Source: Thermomonas brevis
GTDB lineage: Bacteria; Pseudomonadota; Gammaproteobacteria; Xanthomonadales; Xanthomonadaceae
Direction of reading: 5' to 3'
Length of the DNA stretch: 64,000 nt
Assembly (NCBI RefSeq): GCF_014395425.1
Contig: NZ_CP060711.1
Location: 2,914,001 to 2,978,000 of the forward strand
Part shown: piece after piece, positions 1 to 9,073 of the stretch
Position numbering within the stretch: the first letter of the stretch is position 1
Layout of the letters: every line of letters starts with the position of its first letter
Translations under genes and position numbers: made by a program
The notes under the pieces: model-generated
Seen by the model: only the letters and a program-made list of their open reading frames with translations
Told to the model about the DNA's origin: nothing
Database searches by the model: none

Positions 1-221
1 GCGGCCTCGACTTCGACGAACGCTGCCTGCGCTTCTTCGAGAACCGCCGCGCGGTGCGCACGGCGAGTTCCGAACAGGTGCGCAGGCCGATCTACCGCGA
101 GGGGGTGGACCAGTGGCGGCGCTTCGCGCCGTGGCTGGGCCCGCTCGAGGAGGCGCTGGGGCCGGTGCTGGAGCGTTATCCGGCGGTGCCGCCGCCGGAG
201 GAATTGCCGGCCCGGCGCTGA
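1..221 (+). CDS. C-terminal end of a sulfotransferase-family protein (5' truncated)
   Basis: The window opens inside this gene; the readable frame begins at base 3 and stops with TGA at 219-221, giving the last 72 residues. The visible tail (CLRFFENRRAVRTASSEQV, then RRPIY, a WRRF motif and a PL..AL..VL ending) matches the C-terminal end of the TPR-linked sulfotransferases common in Xanthomonadaceae. In that family the CL.F.E..R.V.TAS..QVR.PIY stretch closes the PAPS-dependent sulfotransferase fold. The catalytic P-loop and any TPR repeats lie outside the window. The identification rests on the tail motif only. Confidence 0.72.
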   Translation, partial: GLDFDERCLRFFENRRAVRTASSEQVRRPIYREGVDQWRRFAPWLGPLEEALGPVLERYPAVPPPEELPARR

Positions 222-305
222 GCGCGCGCAAGACCGGTCGAGCGGCCAGGGGGACGCGGAACCGGAACAACAACGATGAGTGCCACAACTGGAGGGGAGT
301 CCACG

Positions 306-2840
306 ATGCACGCAAGCAAACGCAGTCGCCGCGATGGCGAGATGTACGGATGTTTCCGCAAGATTCCGCTGGCCGCCGCGGTGGCGCTGGCGTTCGCCGC
401 GCCGGCCTGGGCGCAGGAGGCCGCGCCGCCTCCGCTGCCGCAGAAGGACCGCGAGGCGCGCACCCTCGACACGGTCACGGTGACCGCGCAGAAGCGCGAG
501 GAGAACCTGCAGAAGGTGCCGATCAGCCTGCAGGTGCTGGGCAACCAGCAGCTCGAACAGCAGAACGTCGCCTCGTTCAGCGACTACGCCAAGCTGATCC
601 CCAGCCTGAGCTACGGCACCGCCGGCGGCGGCGTGTTCTCCGGGCCGGGCTTCGTGCAGGTGTACATGCGCGGCGTCGCCAGCGGCGGCGACGGCAACCA
701 CTCGGGCTCGCAGCCCAGCGTGGGCATGTACCTCGACGAGCAGCCGATCACCACCATCCAGGGCGCGCTCGACATCCACATGTACGACATCGACCGGGTG
801 GAGGCGCTGGCCGGCCCGCAGGGCACGCTGTACGGCGCCAGCTCGCAGTCCGGCACGGTGCGCATCATCACCCGCAAGCCCGATCCGTCCGGCTACTCCG
901 CCGGCTTCGCGGTGGAAGCCAACGCCATCGACGGCGGCGGCATCGGCCACGTGCTGGAGGGCTTCGTCAACCTGCCGATCAAGGAGAACACCGCGGCTGT
1001 GCGCCTGGTCGGCTGGCAGAAGCACGACGCCGGCTACGTGGACAACCTGCACGGCACCCGCACCTATCCGACCTCGGGGATCGTGGCCGACAACGCCGAC
1101 CTCGCCGAGAAGAACTACAACACCGCCGACACCGCCGGCCTGCGCGCCGCGCTGAAGCTCGACATCAACGACCGCTGGACGGTCACACCGCAGCTCATCG
1201 CGCAGAAGCAGAAGGCCTACGGCAGCGCCGGCATCGACCCGCTGGTCGGCAGCGCCGCCGCCGGCTACGACGCTTCCAGCGGCGAGATGGCGGTCAAGCA
1301 CTTCAACCCGGAGTTCTCCGACGACCGCTGGTGGCAGGCAGCGATGACGGTGGAAGGCCGGATCGGCAACTTCGACCTGACCTACGTGTTCTCGCACTTG
1401 AAGCGCGATGTCGATTCCGCCTCCGACTACAGCGACTACGGCTACTGGTACGACGCCAACGCAGGCTACGGCGCGTACTTCTACGACAACAACGGCGACC
1501 TCATCAATCCGGCCCAGTACATCAACGCCACCGACGGCTACGAGCGCACCAGCCACGAACTGCGCATCGCCTCGCCGCAGGACAACCGCGTGCGGGTGGT
1601 GGCCGGGCTGTTCTGGCAGCAGCAGAAGCACAACATCCACCAGCGCTACCGCGTGGACGGGCTGGCGGACGACCTGTCGGTGAGCGGCTGGCCGGAGACC
1701 ATCTGGCTGACCGAGCAGGATCGCCGCGACCGCGACCAGGCGGTGTTCGGCCAGATCAGCTTCGACGCCACCGACAGGCTGGAACTGACCGCGGGCGGGC
1801 GCTGGTTCCGCTCCGAGAACGGGCTGAAGGGTTACTTCGGTTTCGCCAACGGCTACTCCTCAGGTAGCAATCTGGACCCGGTGGACCGCTACGGCGAAGC
1901 GGGCTGCCTGGCGCAGTACGGCGCCCCGTCCAACTGGGAGTCGTACGACGGCGCACCGTGCAAGGTGTTCGACAAGGGCATCAAGGAGCACGATGCCACC
2001 TATCGGCTCAACGCCACCTGGAAGATCGACGACAGCAAGCTGGTCTACGCCACCTGGTCGCAGGGCTACCGCCCCGGCGGCATCAACCGCCGCGGCACGC
2101 TGCCGCCCTACGTGTCGGACTTCCTGACCAACTACGAGGCGGGCTGGAAGACTTCCTGGGCCGACGGCACCCTGATCTTCAACGGCGCGGTGTTCCGCGA
2201 GGACTGGAAGGACTTCCAGTTCTCCTACCTCGGCCAGAACGGCCTCACCGAGATCCGCAATGCCAACCAGGCGAGGATCGACGGCATGGAGCTGGACCTG
2301 ACCTGGGCCGCCACCTACAACCTGCAGTTCACCGGCAGCTTCGCCTGGTACGACGCCAGGCTGACCCAGAACTATTGCGGCGCGGCGTCGCCGATCACGG
2401 GGGAAATCATCGTCGACTGCCCGCCGGGCAGCGTGGTCGACGGCGTTTCCTTCCCGGATGGTCCGCAGGCCGCCGCGGGCACTTCGTTGCCGGTCACGCC
2501 GCGCTTCAAGGGCGCGCTGAACGCCCGCTACACCTTCGAGCTGGGCGAGGGCGAGGCGTACTGGCAGGCGTCGCTGTCGCACGCCGGCACGCGGCGCGTG
2601 GACATGCGCACGGCGGAAACCGCGCTGCTGGGCTACCTGGACAGCTACACGCTGCTCGACCTGTCGGCCGGCTGGCGCAAGGACAGCTGGTCGGTGGACG
2701 TGTTCCTGAAGAACGCCACGGACGAGCGCGCGCAGATGAGCCGCTTCGCCCAGTGCGCGGCGCTCACCTGCGGCAGCGAGCCGTACACGGTGATCGCGCA
2801 GCCGCGCACGCTGGGCATCCGGGTCAGCAAGGAGTTCTGA
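306..2840 (+). CDS. TonB-dependent outer-membrane receptor
   Basis: Outer-membrane beta-barrel that imports a ligand using TonB energy; substrate unknown. The ATG at 306 is chosen because GGAGGGG lies 8 bases upstream (291-297); another in-frame ATG at 276 lacks this. The 844-residue product has a signal peptide (basic start, then LAAAVALAFAAPAWAQ, cleavage expected after AWA). A TonB-box-like LDTVTVTAQKREENLQKVPI follows, then the plug (about residues 45-190, with MRGV, DEQPI and RVEALAGPQGTLYG) and the barrel. It ends with Phe after IRVSKE, as usual for outer-membrane barrel proteins. The VTAQKREE.LQ.VP pattern is typical of the proteobacterial receptor group annotated as general TonB receptors. 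No sigma/anti-sigma or transporter partner is adjacent. A bidirectional hairpin follows the stop. Confidence 0.93.
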   Translation: MHASKRSRRDGEMYGCFRKIPLAAAVALAFAAPAWAQEAAPPPLPQKDREARTLDTVTVTAQKREENLQKVPISLQVLGNQQLEQQNVASFSDYAKLIPSLSYGTAGGGVFSGPGFVQVYMRGVASGGDGNHSGSQPSVGMYLDEQPITTIQGALDIHMYDIDRVEALAGPQGTLYGASSQSGTVRIITRKPDPSGYSAGFAVEANAIDGGGIGHVLEGFVNLPIKENTAAVRLVGWQKHDAGYVDNLHGTRTYPTSGIVADNADLAEKNYNTADTAGLRAALKLDINDRWTVTPQLIAQKQKAYGSAGIDPLVGSAAAGYDASSGEMAVKHFNPEFSDDRWWQAAMTVEGRIGNFDLTYVFSHLKRDVDSASDYSDYGYWYDANAGYGAYFYDNNGDLINPAQYINATDGYERTSHELRIASPQDNRVRVVAGLFWQQQKHNIHQRYRVDGLADDLSVSGWPETIWLTEQDRRDRDQAVFGQISFDATDRLELTAGGRWFRSENGLKGYFGFANGYSSGSNLDPVDRYGEAGCLAQYGAPSNWESYDGAPCKVFDKGIKEHDATYRLNATWKIDDSKLVYATWSQGYRPGGINRRGTLPPYVSDFLTNYEAGWKTSWADGTLIFNGAVFREDWKDFQFSYLGQNGLTEIRNANQARIDGMELDLTWAATYNLQFTGSFAWYDARLTQNYCGAASPITGEIIVDCPPGSVVDGVSFPDGPQAAAGTSLPVTPRFKGALNARYTFELGEGEAYWQASLSHAGTRRVDMRTAETALLGYLDSYTLLDLSAGWRKDSWSVDVFLKNATDERAQMSRFAQCAALTCGSEPYTVIAQPRTLGIRVSKEF

Positions 2841-2869
2841 CCGGATCGGCAGGTGCATGCGCGGTAACG

Positions 2870-2901
2870 AAGAAGGCGGCCCGATGGCCGCCTTCTTTCT
2901 T
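2870..2901. terminator. Bidirectional rho-independent terminator between convergent genes
   Basis: A 12-bp perfect stem (2870-2881 with 2886-2897) closes a CGAT loop; the plus strand continues TTTCTT. The left arm begins with A residues, so the minus strand also reads into T-rich sequence. It lies between the receptor gene and the convergent small gene. Confidence 0.85.
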
Positions 2902-2929
2902 CCTGGCGCCGGCTTGCTCCGCGGTCGCG

Positions 2930-3223
2930 CTAGCCTTCGTCGTGCTCGAACTCGACCACGATGTCGAGGTCAAACGCCAGCGCCTCCACCGCCTGCCGCA
3001 CCTTCTGCGCGGTGGCGTCGTTCGGGGCGTCGATCTCCAGTTCGTGGCTGTCCGGGCCCTGCACGTCGCTCAGGCCGGCCGAACTGGAATCGGGATCGTC
3101 CATGTGCGGCATCAGGTCGTCGATTTCCTCGACGTGCTCGATGCCGTCCAGGCTCTGCAACAGGTTGGTGATCGCGCGGACATCGTCCTCGCTGCCGGTC
3201 AGGCGGATGCGCATCAGGGACAT
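2930..3223 (-). CDS. Conserved hypothetical protein, small acidic
   Basis: A 97-residue, strongly acidic protein starting MSLMRIRLTGSEDDVRAITN. The pattern (beta strand with RIRLTG, helix RAITNLLQSLDGIEHVEEI, a flexible Asp-rich linker, then LEIDAP, a helix QKVRQAVEALA and a final strand) looks like a small alpha/beta sandwich of the ACT or ferredoxin-like kind. I recognise no specific family. It stands alone, convergent with the TonB receptor gene. Codon use matches its neighbours and the reading frame is intact, so it is probably a real gene. Confidence 0.62.
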   Translation of the reverse strand: MSLMRIRLTGSEDDVRAITNLLQSLDGIEHVEEIDDLMPHMDDPDSSSAGLSDVQGPDSHELEIDAPNDATAQKVRQAVEALAFDLDIVVEFEHDEG

Positions 3224-3322
3224 GGCGTGGGCTTCCGGTGGGGGGAAGCGCAGGCTAGGCGGACGCGGGCGAACGCGGGGTGATGGCGTGCCGCGAAGGG
3301 ACGCGGCGCGCCGGTGGATCGA

Positions 3323-4240
3323 TTACTTCGCCTCGCGCACCGGCAGCGGCACGTTGCACAGGTCGATGTGGCCGGCCGGCTGGGTGTAGAAGTCGTCCAC
3401 CCGGTTGCGGCGCGCCTCGGTGGCGTCGACGAACGCCCGGCTGTCGGTGCGCAGCAGCTGCAGCGGCGTGCGCTGCGCTTCCGGCACCTCGCTGGCGAGC
3501 TTGATGGAGACGATCGGCGCGCGCTGCTCCGGCTTCTCGTAGAAGCCCATCGGCGCCGGGCCGCGCGGGATCACGCTGAGCAGCTCCATGCCCTTGACCA
3601 CCCGGCCCACCACGGTCAGCTGGTGGTCCAGCGCGCGCGGGGCCTGGCCGATGACGACGTAGAGCTCGGCGCCGATGCTGCTGTCCGGCGGATTGCTGCG
3701 GCCGGCGCCGACCACGCCGTAGCAATGGGTCATCCACAGCTTGCCGGTCTTCGGATCGCGCGCCGCCGGCATGCCGTCGGCGAAGCCGATCTGCGGCGCC
3801 CAGCCGTCCACGTCGGGCAGGCGGTCGAAGCGCACGCCCTTGTCGCTGCGGGTGAACTCGGCGGGCAGATGCGTCTTGGTGCCCTCGGGATACGGCTTGG
3901 CCTTGCCAGCCTCGTCGCCGTCGGGATCGCCGAACTGCACCACGAAGTTGTCCTGCGAGCGATAGATGTTCAGCCCGTCCCAGAACCCGCCCTTCGCCAT
4001 CGTCCGGATGTTGGCGACGTGCTCCGGCGCGAAGCCGGGCGCGAGTTCGATGACCACGCGCCCGCCCGGAAGCTCCATATACAGGGTGTTGGCCGGGTCG
4101 AGGTCGCGCCAGTCGCTGGCCGGCGCGGCGTCGATGATGTCCTGCGCGGACTTGCGCGGCTGCGGCTTTGCCGCGTCGGCCGCGATGGCGGGCGCGGCGA
4201 TCAGGGCGGCAAGGGCGAAGGCGGGCAGGGTTCGGCGCAT
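3323..4240 (-). CDS. Cyclophilin-type peptidyl-prolyl cis-trans isomerase, exported
   Basis: Folding catalyst of about 305 residues. The start at 4240 is supported by GAGG about 8 bases upstream and gives a clear signal peptide ([23 protein letters not shown]), so the product is periplasmic. The same frame stays open far upstream, but that part lacks protein character. The cyclophilin core runs from [16 protein letters not shown] through [24 protein letters not shown] and [12 protein letters not shown] to the [20 protein letters not shown] segment, the usual order of the fold. The central loop is longer than in PpiA. This arrangement is common in xanthomonad cyclophilins. Neighbours on the same strand are unrelated in function. 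Confidence 0.9.
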   Translation of the reverse strand: MRRTLPAFALAALIAAPAIAADAAKPQPRKSAQDIIDAAPASDWRDLDPANTLYMELPGGRVVIELAPGFAPEHVANIRTMAKGGFWDGLNIYRSQDNFVVQFGDPDGDEAGKAKPYPEGTKTHLPAEFTRSDKGVRFDRLPDVDGWAPQIGFADGMPAARDPKTGKLWMTHCYGVVGAGRSNPPDSSIGAELYVVIGQAPRALDHQLTVVGRVVKGMELLSVIPRGPAPMGFYEKPEQRAPIVSIKLASEVPEAQRTPLQLLRTDSRAFVDATEARRNRVDDFYTQPAGHIDLCNVPLPVREAK

Positions 4241-4295
4241 GGCGGCATCCTCGGCGAAAGCGCCAAGCATAGCCCGCCGCGCGCCGGCGCCGCGG

Positions 4296-4481
4296 TCAGT
4301 GGGTGGTGCGCTTGTGCCCGCTGCCGGACTTCTTGCCGCCGCCGTCCTGCTTGTTGACGGTGGCCCAGGCGATGCGCTCGGCGGCTTCCTTCGAGCGCCC
4401 TTCCTTGCGTTCGCTGCTTTCGATGTGCGCCGCCTGGCGCTTCTGCTTGTCGGTGTAGGCGGATTTGTCGCCGCGTGGCAT
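4296..4481 (-). CDS. Small basic protein of the 'plasmid stabilization'-annotated family
   Basis: A 61-residue, highly charged protein beginning MPRGDKSAYTDKQKRQAAHI and continuing with RSKEAAERIAWATVNKQDGG and a KKSGSG tail. This pattern (MPRG.KS.YT.KQKRQA.HIE, then AE..AWATVNK..GGGKKSGSG) belongs to a conserved family often labelled plasmid stabilization protein. The label is historical and no biochemical function is established. No transmembrane segment or signal peptide is seen. It is one of four small hydrophilic proteins in the window and stands alone between a cyclophilin and a PHA depolymerase gene. Confidence 0.8.
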   Translation of the reverse strand: MPRGDKSAYTDKQKRQAAHIESSERKEGRSKEAAERIAWATVNKQDGGGKKSGSGHKRTTH

Positions 4482-4563
4482 GGCCGTGCTCCGGTCGGGA
4501 AGGCCGAGACTGCGCCCGCGCGCGTCGCCGCCGCGTGACGGCGGCGCTGAATGCGGGTGCGGC

Positions 4564-5847
4564 CTAGCGGCGCTTCGGCGCGGGCCTCTTCGCTGCCGGC
4601 TTGCCCGCGTGCGCGGCGATGAAGGCGCGCACCTGCGGATACACCTGCGTGCGCCAGCGGCGGCCGCTGAAGATGCCGTAGTGGCCGGCGCCCTGCACGG
4701 TCAGGTGCTTGCGGTCCTGCTCGGGGATGCCGGTGCACAGCTTGTGCGCGGCGCGGGTCTGGCCCTGGCCGGAGATGTCGTCCAGCTCGCCTTCGACCGT
4801 GAGCAGCGCGCAGTCCCTGATCCGCGACGGATCGACGCGCTCGCCGGCCACGTCCCACAGCCCGCGCGGCAGCAGGTGCTCCTGGAACACGGTGCGGATG
4901 GTGTCGAGGTAGTACTCGGCCGGCATGTCCAGCACCGCGTTGTACTCGTCGTAGAACTTGCGGTGCGATTCGGCCGAGCTGAGGTCGCCCTTCAGCAGGT
5001 CCTGGTAGAAATCCCAGTGCGACATGCCGTGGCGCTCCGGATTCATCGCCACGAAGCCCATGTGCTGGAGGAAGCCCGGATACACGCGGCGGCCCGCGCC
5101 CGGATAGTTGGCCGGCACGTTGTGGATCACGTTGTTCTCGAACCACCACAGCGGCTGGCGGGTGGCGAGGTTGTTGACCGCGGTGGGCGATTCGCGGGTG
5201 TCGATCGGCCCGCCCATCATCGTCATCGACTTCGGCAGCGGCTCGCCGCGCGCGGCCATCAGCGAGATCGCCGCCAGCACCGGCACGGTGGGTTGGCAGA
5301 CGCTGACCACGTGCAGGTTGTCGGTGCCGATGTGGCGGATGAATTCCTGCACGTAGGCGATGTAGTCGTCGAGATGGAACGGCCCGATGCCGGCCGGCAC
5401 CATGCGCGCGTCGGTCCAGTCGGTGACGTAGACCTTGTGGTCGGCCAGCAGGGTGCGCACGGTGTCGCGCAGCAGGGTGGCGTGGTGGCCGGACAGCGGC
5501 GCGACCACCAGCACGACGGGGTCGTCCTTCATCCGCGCCAGCCCGTCGGCCTGGTCGTGGTAGCGCTTGAAGCGCAGCAGGCGGCAGAAGGGCTTTTCCA
5601 GCGCGACGCGTTCGACCACCGGAATCGACAAGCCCTCGACGTCGATCTGGTGGATGCCGAATTCGGGCTTCTCGTAGTCCTTGCCCAGCCGGTACAGCAG
5701 CTCGAACGCGGCGGCGGTGCGCTGCGCGCCGGGCATGTTGGCCAGCCAGCTGTCGTGGGCGGAATACATCTTGGCGCCGGCGTCGGCCCAGTAGGTATAG
5801 GGCGCGAGGCCCGCGCGCCAGAGTTCGTGCAATTGGTACAGCAGCAT
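4564..5847 (-). CDS. phaZ: Intracellular polyhydroxyalkanoate depolymerase
   Basis: Hydrolyses stored polyhydroxyalkanoate in cytoplasmic granules. The 427-residue product starts MLLYQLHELWRAGLAPYTYW, the conserved N-terminus of the family. The nucleophile box is VSVCQPT, a Cys-containing variant of the lipase box as in the Ralstonia-type intracellular depolymerase. An acidic residue in VEGELDDISG and His in GAGHYGIFSG complete the probable Cys-Asp-His triad. The WWFENNVIHNVP and YPGFLQHMGFVAMNPERH blocks are also family hallmarks. An alternative in-frame ATG at 5883 has a weak AGGA upstream; I prefer 5847 because it matches family starts. No PHA synthase is present in the window. The Lys/Arg/Pro-rich C-terminal tail is extra. 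Confidence 0.9.
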   Translation of the reverse strand: MLLYQLHELWRAGLAPYTYWADAGAKMYSAHDSWLANMPGAQRTAAAFELLYRLGKDYEKPEFGIHQIDVEGLSIPVVERVALEKPFCRLLRFKRYHDQADGLARMKDDPVVLVVAPLSGHHATLLRDTVRTLLADHKVYVTDWTDARMVPAGIGPFHLDDYIAYVQEFIRHIGTDNLHVVSVCQPTVPVLAAISLMAARGEPLPKSMTMMGGPIDTRESPTAVNNLATRQPLWWFENNVIHNVPANYPGAGRRVYPGFLQHMGFVAMNPERHGMSHWDFYQDLLKGDLSSAESHRKFYDEYNAVLDMPAEYYLDTIRTVFQEHLLPRGLWDVAGERVDPSRIRDCALLTVEGELDDISGQGQTRAAHKLCTGIPEQDRKHLTVQGAGHYGIFSGRRWRTQVYPQVRAFIAAHAGKPAAKRPAPKRR

Positions 5848-5930
5848 CGTGTTGGTTCGACCCGGATTGCGGCGATGCAGCATAACGTATTGATCCTGTC
5901 GGACCGTGACGTAGTTGGCGGTTCGCGCCC

Positions 5931-6524
5931 TCAGTCCGGCAGTTCCAGCGACGTGGCGTGCGGCACCAGCGCGGGCGACAGCCAGCAGTGCGAGCCCAGC
6001 GGGCGCAGGCCGAGCGCGCGCAGGCGCTCGCGGTAGAAGGCGGCGCTGCGCTGCTTGAAGTCGTGTTCGTCGCCCTCCGCGCCGTCGCCGCGCGCGAACG
6101 CTTCGATGAAGGCGACGCCGCCGCACAGCTCGGCCAGCGCGGGCAGGCCGCGGTCGAGTTCGCGCGCGTCGAGGTAGTGCAGCACGTCGCTGCACACCAG
6201 CAGGTCGGCGGGCGGGCAGGGCCGCAGGTGCTCGAAATCGGCGAAGCGCGCGAAGCGCAGGTTGCGGCGGCGGCCGTGGCGGGCGATCGCGTAGTCGCTG
6301 CTGTCGAAGCCGAGATAGCTGACCTTGGGGCGCAGCTTCAGCAGCGGCGCGCGCCATGCGCCTTCGCCGCAGCCGATGTCCAGCACGCTGCGGATCGGCC
6401 GCTCCAGGTGGTATTCGGCGGTCGCCACCGCAAGCTGCACCTTGCGCGCCAGGCGCGCGGCGTGGCCGATGCCGCCGTGGCGGTACCACTTGTCGAAGTA
6501 GGCGCGGTCGTAGGTCTTGGTCAT
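5931..6524 (-). CDS. Class I SAM-dependent methyltransferase
   Basis: A 197-residue protein. Motif I (VLDIGCGEGAW), an acidic residue ending strand 2 (YLGFDSSDYAI) and the motif IV region (DLLVCSDVLHYLD) are all visible, so the SAM-binding Rossmann fold is complete. The substrate cannot be read from sequence. It precedes the depolymerase gene on the same strand with an 83-base gap. Immediately upstream lies a dispersed inverted repeat, so its promoter must be in or beside the repeat. The start at 6524 (MTKTYDRAYFDKWYRH) fits the usual Y..YFD.WYR opening of this group. Confidence 0.85.
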   Translation of the reverse strand: MTKTYDRAYFDKWYRHGGIGHAARLARKVQLAVATAEYHLERPIRSVLDIGCGEGAWRAPLLKLRPKVSYLGFDSSDYAIARHGRRRNLRFARFADFEHLRPCPPADLLVCSDVLHYLDARELDRGLPALAELCGGVAFIEAFARGDGAEGDEHDFKQRSAAFYRERLRALGLRPLGSHCWLSPALVPHATSLELPD

Positions 6525-6576
6525 GGTGTGTTGCTCGTCATTCCCGTTTTCAGATCCGTCACTCCCGCTTCCCCGC

Positions 6577-6670
6577 TCGTCACTCCCGCGAAGGCGGGCG
6601 TCCAGCTTCAGCTTTGCCCGGGCGGAAGGCAAAATCAAAGGCTGGATCCCCGCCTTCGCGAGGATGACGA
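6577..6670. repeat. Dispersed imperfect inverted repeat (extragenic palindrome)
   Basis: Two about 30-base arms face each other: 6579-6602 and 6641-6670, built around CCCGCGAAGGCGGG and its complement. They pair with a few mismatches across a loop of about 40 bases holding a second weaker pairing (TTTGCC/GGCAAA). The right arm ends inside or beside the start of the next plus-strand gene. This is the typical look of a mobile extragenic palindrome in this bacterial group. Confidence 0.75.
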
Positions 6671-6678
6671 GCAAATGC

Positions 6679-7098
6679 ATGGCCTACCTGCTGACCAAGA
6701 CCTTCCACCTGGTATTCGTGATCGCGTGGATGTCGACGGTGTTCTACCTGCCGCGCATCCTCGTCAACATCGCCGAGGCGGGCGACGCGCCGGACGTGCG
6801 CGCGCGGCTGGTGCTGATGGGGCGGCGGCTGTACCGCTTCGGCCACACCATGTTCGGCATCGCCTTCCTGCTGGGCCTGGCACTGTGGCTGCATTTCCAC
6901 ATCGCCGGCGGCTGGCTGCACGCCAAGCTGGCGCTGGTGGTGCTGATGATGACCCACTACAGCGTCGCCGGGCGCTGGCTGAAGGGCGTGGACGCCGGCA
7001 GGCCGCTGCCCTCGTCGAAGGCGCTGCGCTGGTTCAACGAGGTGCCGGTGCTGCTGCTGGTCGCGATCGTCTGGCTGGTGCTGGCGAAGCCGTTCTGA
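6679..7098 (+). CDS. CopD/HemJ-like four-helix membrane protein
   Basis: A 139-residue integral membrane protein with four predicted helices: LLTKTFHLVFVIAWMSTVFYLPRI, a helix near FGHTMFGIAFLLGLALWLHFH, LALVVLMMTHYSVAG and VPVLLLVAIVWLVL. The K.FH..FVIAWM...FYLPRI.V opening is shared by CopD-family proteins and HemJ-type protoporphyrinogen oxidases, where the early His is a haem ligand. Whether this copy oxidises protoporphyrinogen is not decided by sequence alone. The start is placed at 6679 (MAYLL); 6664 is an alternative. The dispersed repeat reaches into the start region, so no clean ribosome-binding site is visible. Confidence 0.75.
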   Translation: MAYLLTKTFHLVFVIAWMSTVFYLPRILVNIAEAGDAPDVRARLVLMGRRLYRFGHTMFGIAFLLGLALWLHFHIAGGWLHAKLALVVLMMTHYSVAGRWLKGVDAGRPLPSSKALRWFNEVPVLLLVAIVWLVLAKPF

Positions 7099-7109
7099 GG
7101 GCCCGATGA

Positions 7110-7229
7110 AGCCCCTCTCCCTCCGGGAGAGGGGTTGGGGTGAGGGTTCGGTGAGGCGATGAATGTTCAAGCGTCACCGCACCCTCATCCGCCCTTCGGG
7201 CACCTTCTCCCGGAGGGAGAAGGAAGCGA
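7110..7229. repeat. Dispersed composite hairpin element, copy 1
   Basis: Two hairpins form one unit. The left is CCCCTCTCCCTCCGGGAGAG and its downstream complement; the right is CACCTTCTCCCGGAGGGAGA flanked by GCCCTTCGGGC. A spacer of about 35 bases holds GGTTGGGGTGAGGGTTCGG. The same unit recurs inverted at 61597-61714. It sits between convergent genes and may also end transcription. Confidence 0.85.
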
Positions 7230-7232
7230 CGG

Positions 7233-8966
7233 TCATTCGGGCTTGAAGTCGCCCGACCGAGGCAATTCCACCGGCACGCCGTTGCCGTCGCACAGCCGCT
7301 TCGCGCACAGCGCCTCGCGCAGGCGCGGGGTGGCCTGCACGACGATGTGGTAGATCGCGTTCTGCTCCAGCGAGCCGCGCACCGCGTCGCTGCCGGGGCC
7401 GCGCGCCCAGATGCCGACGTCGTCGCCGCCGTGGCTTTCGCCGCTGAGCGGCACCAGCGCTTCCTGCATGTAGTCCGGATCGGCGGTGTCGACGTCGGTC
7501 AGGTCGGGGCGGCCATTGGCCGGCGCCAGCAGCTGCTTCGGCCAATGCGGGTGGCGCTTGGGGCCGGCCGGCTGTTCCTCGCTGGCGCCGGTGTTGCCGG
7601 GGCCGTTGGCGTAGACGAGGGTGGTGTAGGGCTTGCCGCTCAGGTCCAGCGCCAGCTTGCCCGGCTCGCCGTCGAAGCTGTTGCTGCCGCGCACCTTGCC
7701 GAGGATCGGGTTGCCGCGCGCGGGGTAGCCGACGAAGGTCAGGGTGTGCGCGTGGTCGGCGGTGACCAGGATCAGGGTGTCGTCGGCCGAGGTCGCTTCC
7801 GCCGCCGCGCGCACCGCGTCGGAGAAGGCGATGGTTTCGTCCAGCGCGCGGAAGGCGTTGCCCTCGTGGCTGGCCATGTCGATCTTCGCGCCCTCGACCA
7901 TCAGCACGTAGCCGTTGCCGCCGCGCGACAGGTGGGCGATGGCGACGCGGGTCATGTCGGCCAGGCTCGGCTCCACCGCGCCGTTGGCGCTGCGGTCGTG
8001 GTCGAATTGCAGGTGGTCGTAGTTGAACAGGCCGAGCACGCTGGGCGCGTTCGCGGCGGCGGCGAGCTGGGCGGCATCGGTGGCGTAGGCGCCCTGCGGG
8101 TGCGCGCCGCGCCATTCGGCGATCAGGTCGCGGCCGTCGCGGCGCAGGCCCTTCTTGTCCGGCTGCTGCGGGTCGGCCTGCGCGACGGTCAGGAACTCCT
8201 TGCGGCCGCCGCCGAGCACGATCGACGGGCCGCGCCCGTCCCGCGTCGCCTCGATCAGCTGGCGGGCGATGTCCTTGCAGCCTTCGGCCACGGCCTGTTT
8301 CGGCAGCGCTGCGTCGTTCTCCCAGTTGCGGTTGGGCACGTGCGCGTAGGTGGCGGCAGGGGTGGCGTGGGTGATCCGAGCGGTGGTGACGATGCCGGTG
8401 GCCATGCCGGCGGCGTCGGCCAGCTCCAGCCAGGTCTGCGCCTGCCTGCCGAGGCTGCCGGCGCAGTCGTTCTTGTCGCCGGCATAGACGCCGATCGCGC
8501 CCATGTGCGACTTCACCCCGGTGGTGATGGCGGTCATGGTGCCGGCGGAATCCGGCGTCTGCGAATCGGTGTTGTAGGTCTTGCTGAGCGCGGTGGCGGG
8601 GAAGTTCTCCCAGCTCAGCCGGTTCTCCTCGCCGCTGCCGCCCTTGCGCTGGCCTTCGAGGATGCGCGCGGCGGCCACCGTGGGCAGGCTCATGCCGTCG
8701 CCAAGGAACACGATCACGTTCTTCGCGCGGCCAGCCGTCGCGCCGCGCGCGGCGGCCTGCGCGGCGCCGTCGCGGTACCACCAGGCGGGCGTTTCGCCGG
8801 AAGGATGGGCGACGGCGGGCACGGCCACGTGCAGGCCGGCCGACTGCGGCACGGGCGGCGCGGCGGCGGGGACGGCGGTGGGCGCGGTGCTGGCGCAAGC
8901 GGCGAGGGCGAGGCCGCAGGCCGGCGCCAGCAGGCGGAAGCGGGGGCGGAAATGCGTTTTCGTCAT
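7233..8966 (-). CDS. Alkaline phosphatase (PhoA family), lipoprotein
   Basis: Releases phosphate from phosphomonoesters outside the cytoplasm. The 577-residue product opens with a lipoprotein signal peptide; the lipobox is LAACAS, lipidated Cys at about residue 24. Metal and catalytic motifs of the family are visible: NVIVFLGDGM (first metal Asp), TPDSAGTMTAITTG (nucleophilic Ser in DSA), LMVEGAKIDMASHEGN (Glu and His ligands), LILVTADHAHT (Asp-His pair) and GESHGGDDVGIWARGPGS near the end. It is about 100 residues longer than E. coli PhoA, as in many xanthomonad versions. It diverges from the symporter gene. Its job fits the pst-phoU genes at the far end of the window, but no Pho box was identified. 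Confidence 0.92.
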   Translation of the reverse strand: MTKTHFRPRFRLLAPACGLALAACASTAPTAVPAAAPPVPQSAGLHVAVPAVAHPSGETPAWWYRDGAAQAAARGATAGRAKNVIVFLGDGMSLPTVAAARILEGQRKGGSGEENRLSWENFPATALSKTYNTDSQTPDSAGTMTAITTGVKSHMGAIGVYAGDKNDCAGSLGRQAQTWLELADAAGMATGIVTTARITHATPAATYAHVPNRNWENDAALPKQAVAEGCKDIARQLIEATRDGRGPSIVLGGGRKEFLTVAQADPQQPDKKGLRRDGRDLIAEWRGAHPQGAYATDAAQLAAAANAPSVLGLFNYDHLQFDHDRSANGAVEPSLADMTRVAIAHLSRGGNGYVLMVEGAKIDMASHEGNAFRALDETIAFSDAVRAAAEATSADDTLILVTADHAHTLTFVGYPARGNPILGKVRGSNSFDGEPGKLALDLSGKPYTTLVYANGPGNTGASEEQPAGPKRHPHWPKQLLAPANGRPDLTDVDTADPDYMQEALVPLSGESHGGDDVGIWARGPGSDAVRGSLEQNAIYHIVVQATPRLREALCAKRLCDGNGVPVELPRSGDFKPE

Positions 8967-9073
8967 CGGCGCATTATGAATGCTTGGGGTGTCCGCAGTG
9001 TTGCGGCCATGGCGCTGACGCGGAATGCCGCGCTCGGGTATCGTGCGATCCGGCCTTCACCCGGATTGCCCGC

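Noticed and set aside
4241..5149. Upstream extension of the cyclophilin frame to 5149
   Set aside because: The added sequence overlaps the antisense of the PHA depolymerase gene and lacks protein character; the signal peptide and ribosome-binding site fix the start at 4240.
5884..6489. Upstream extension of the PHA depolymerase frame
   Set aside because: It overlaps the methyltransferase gene in another frame and reads Arg/Ala-rich nonsense; family starts agree with 5847.
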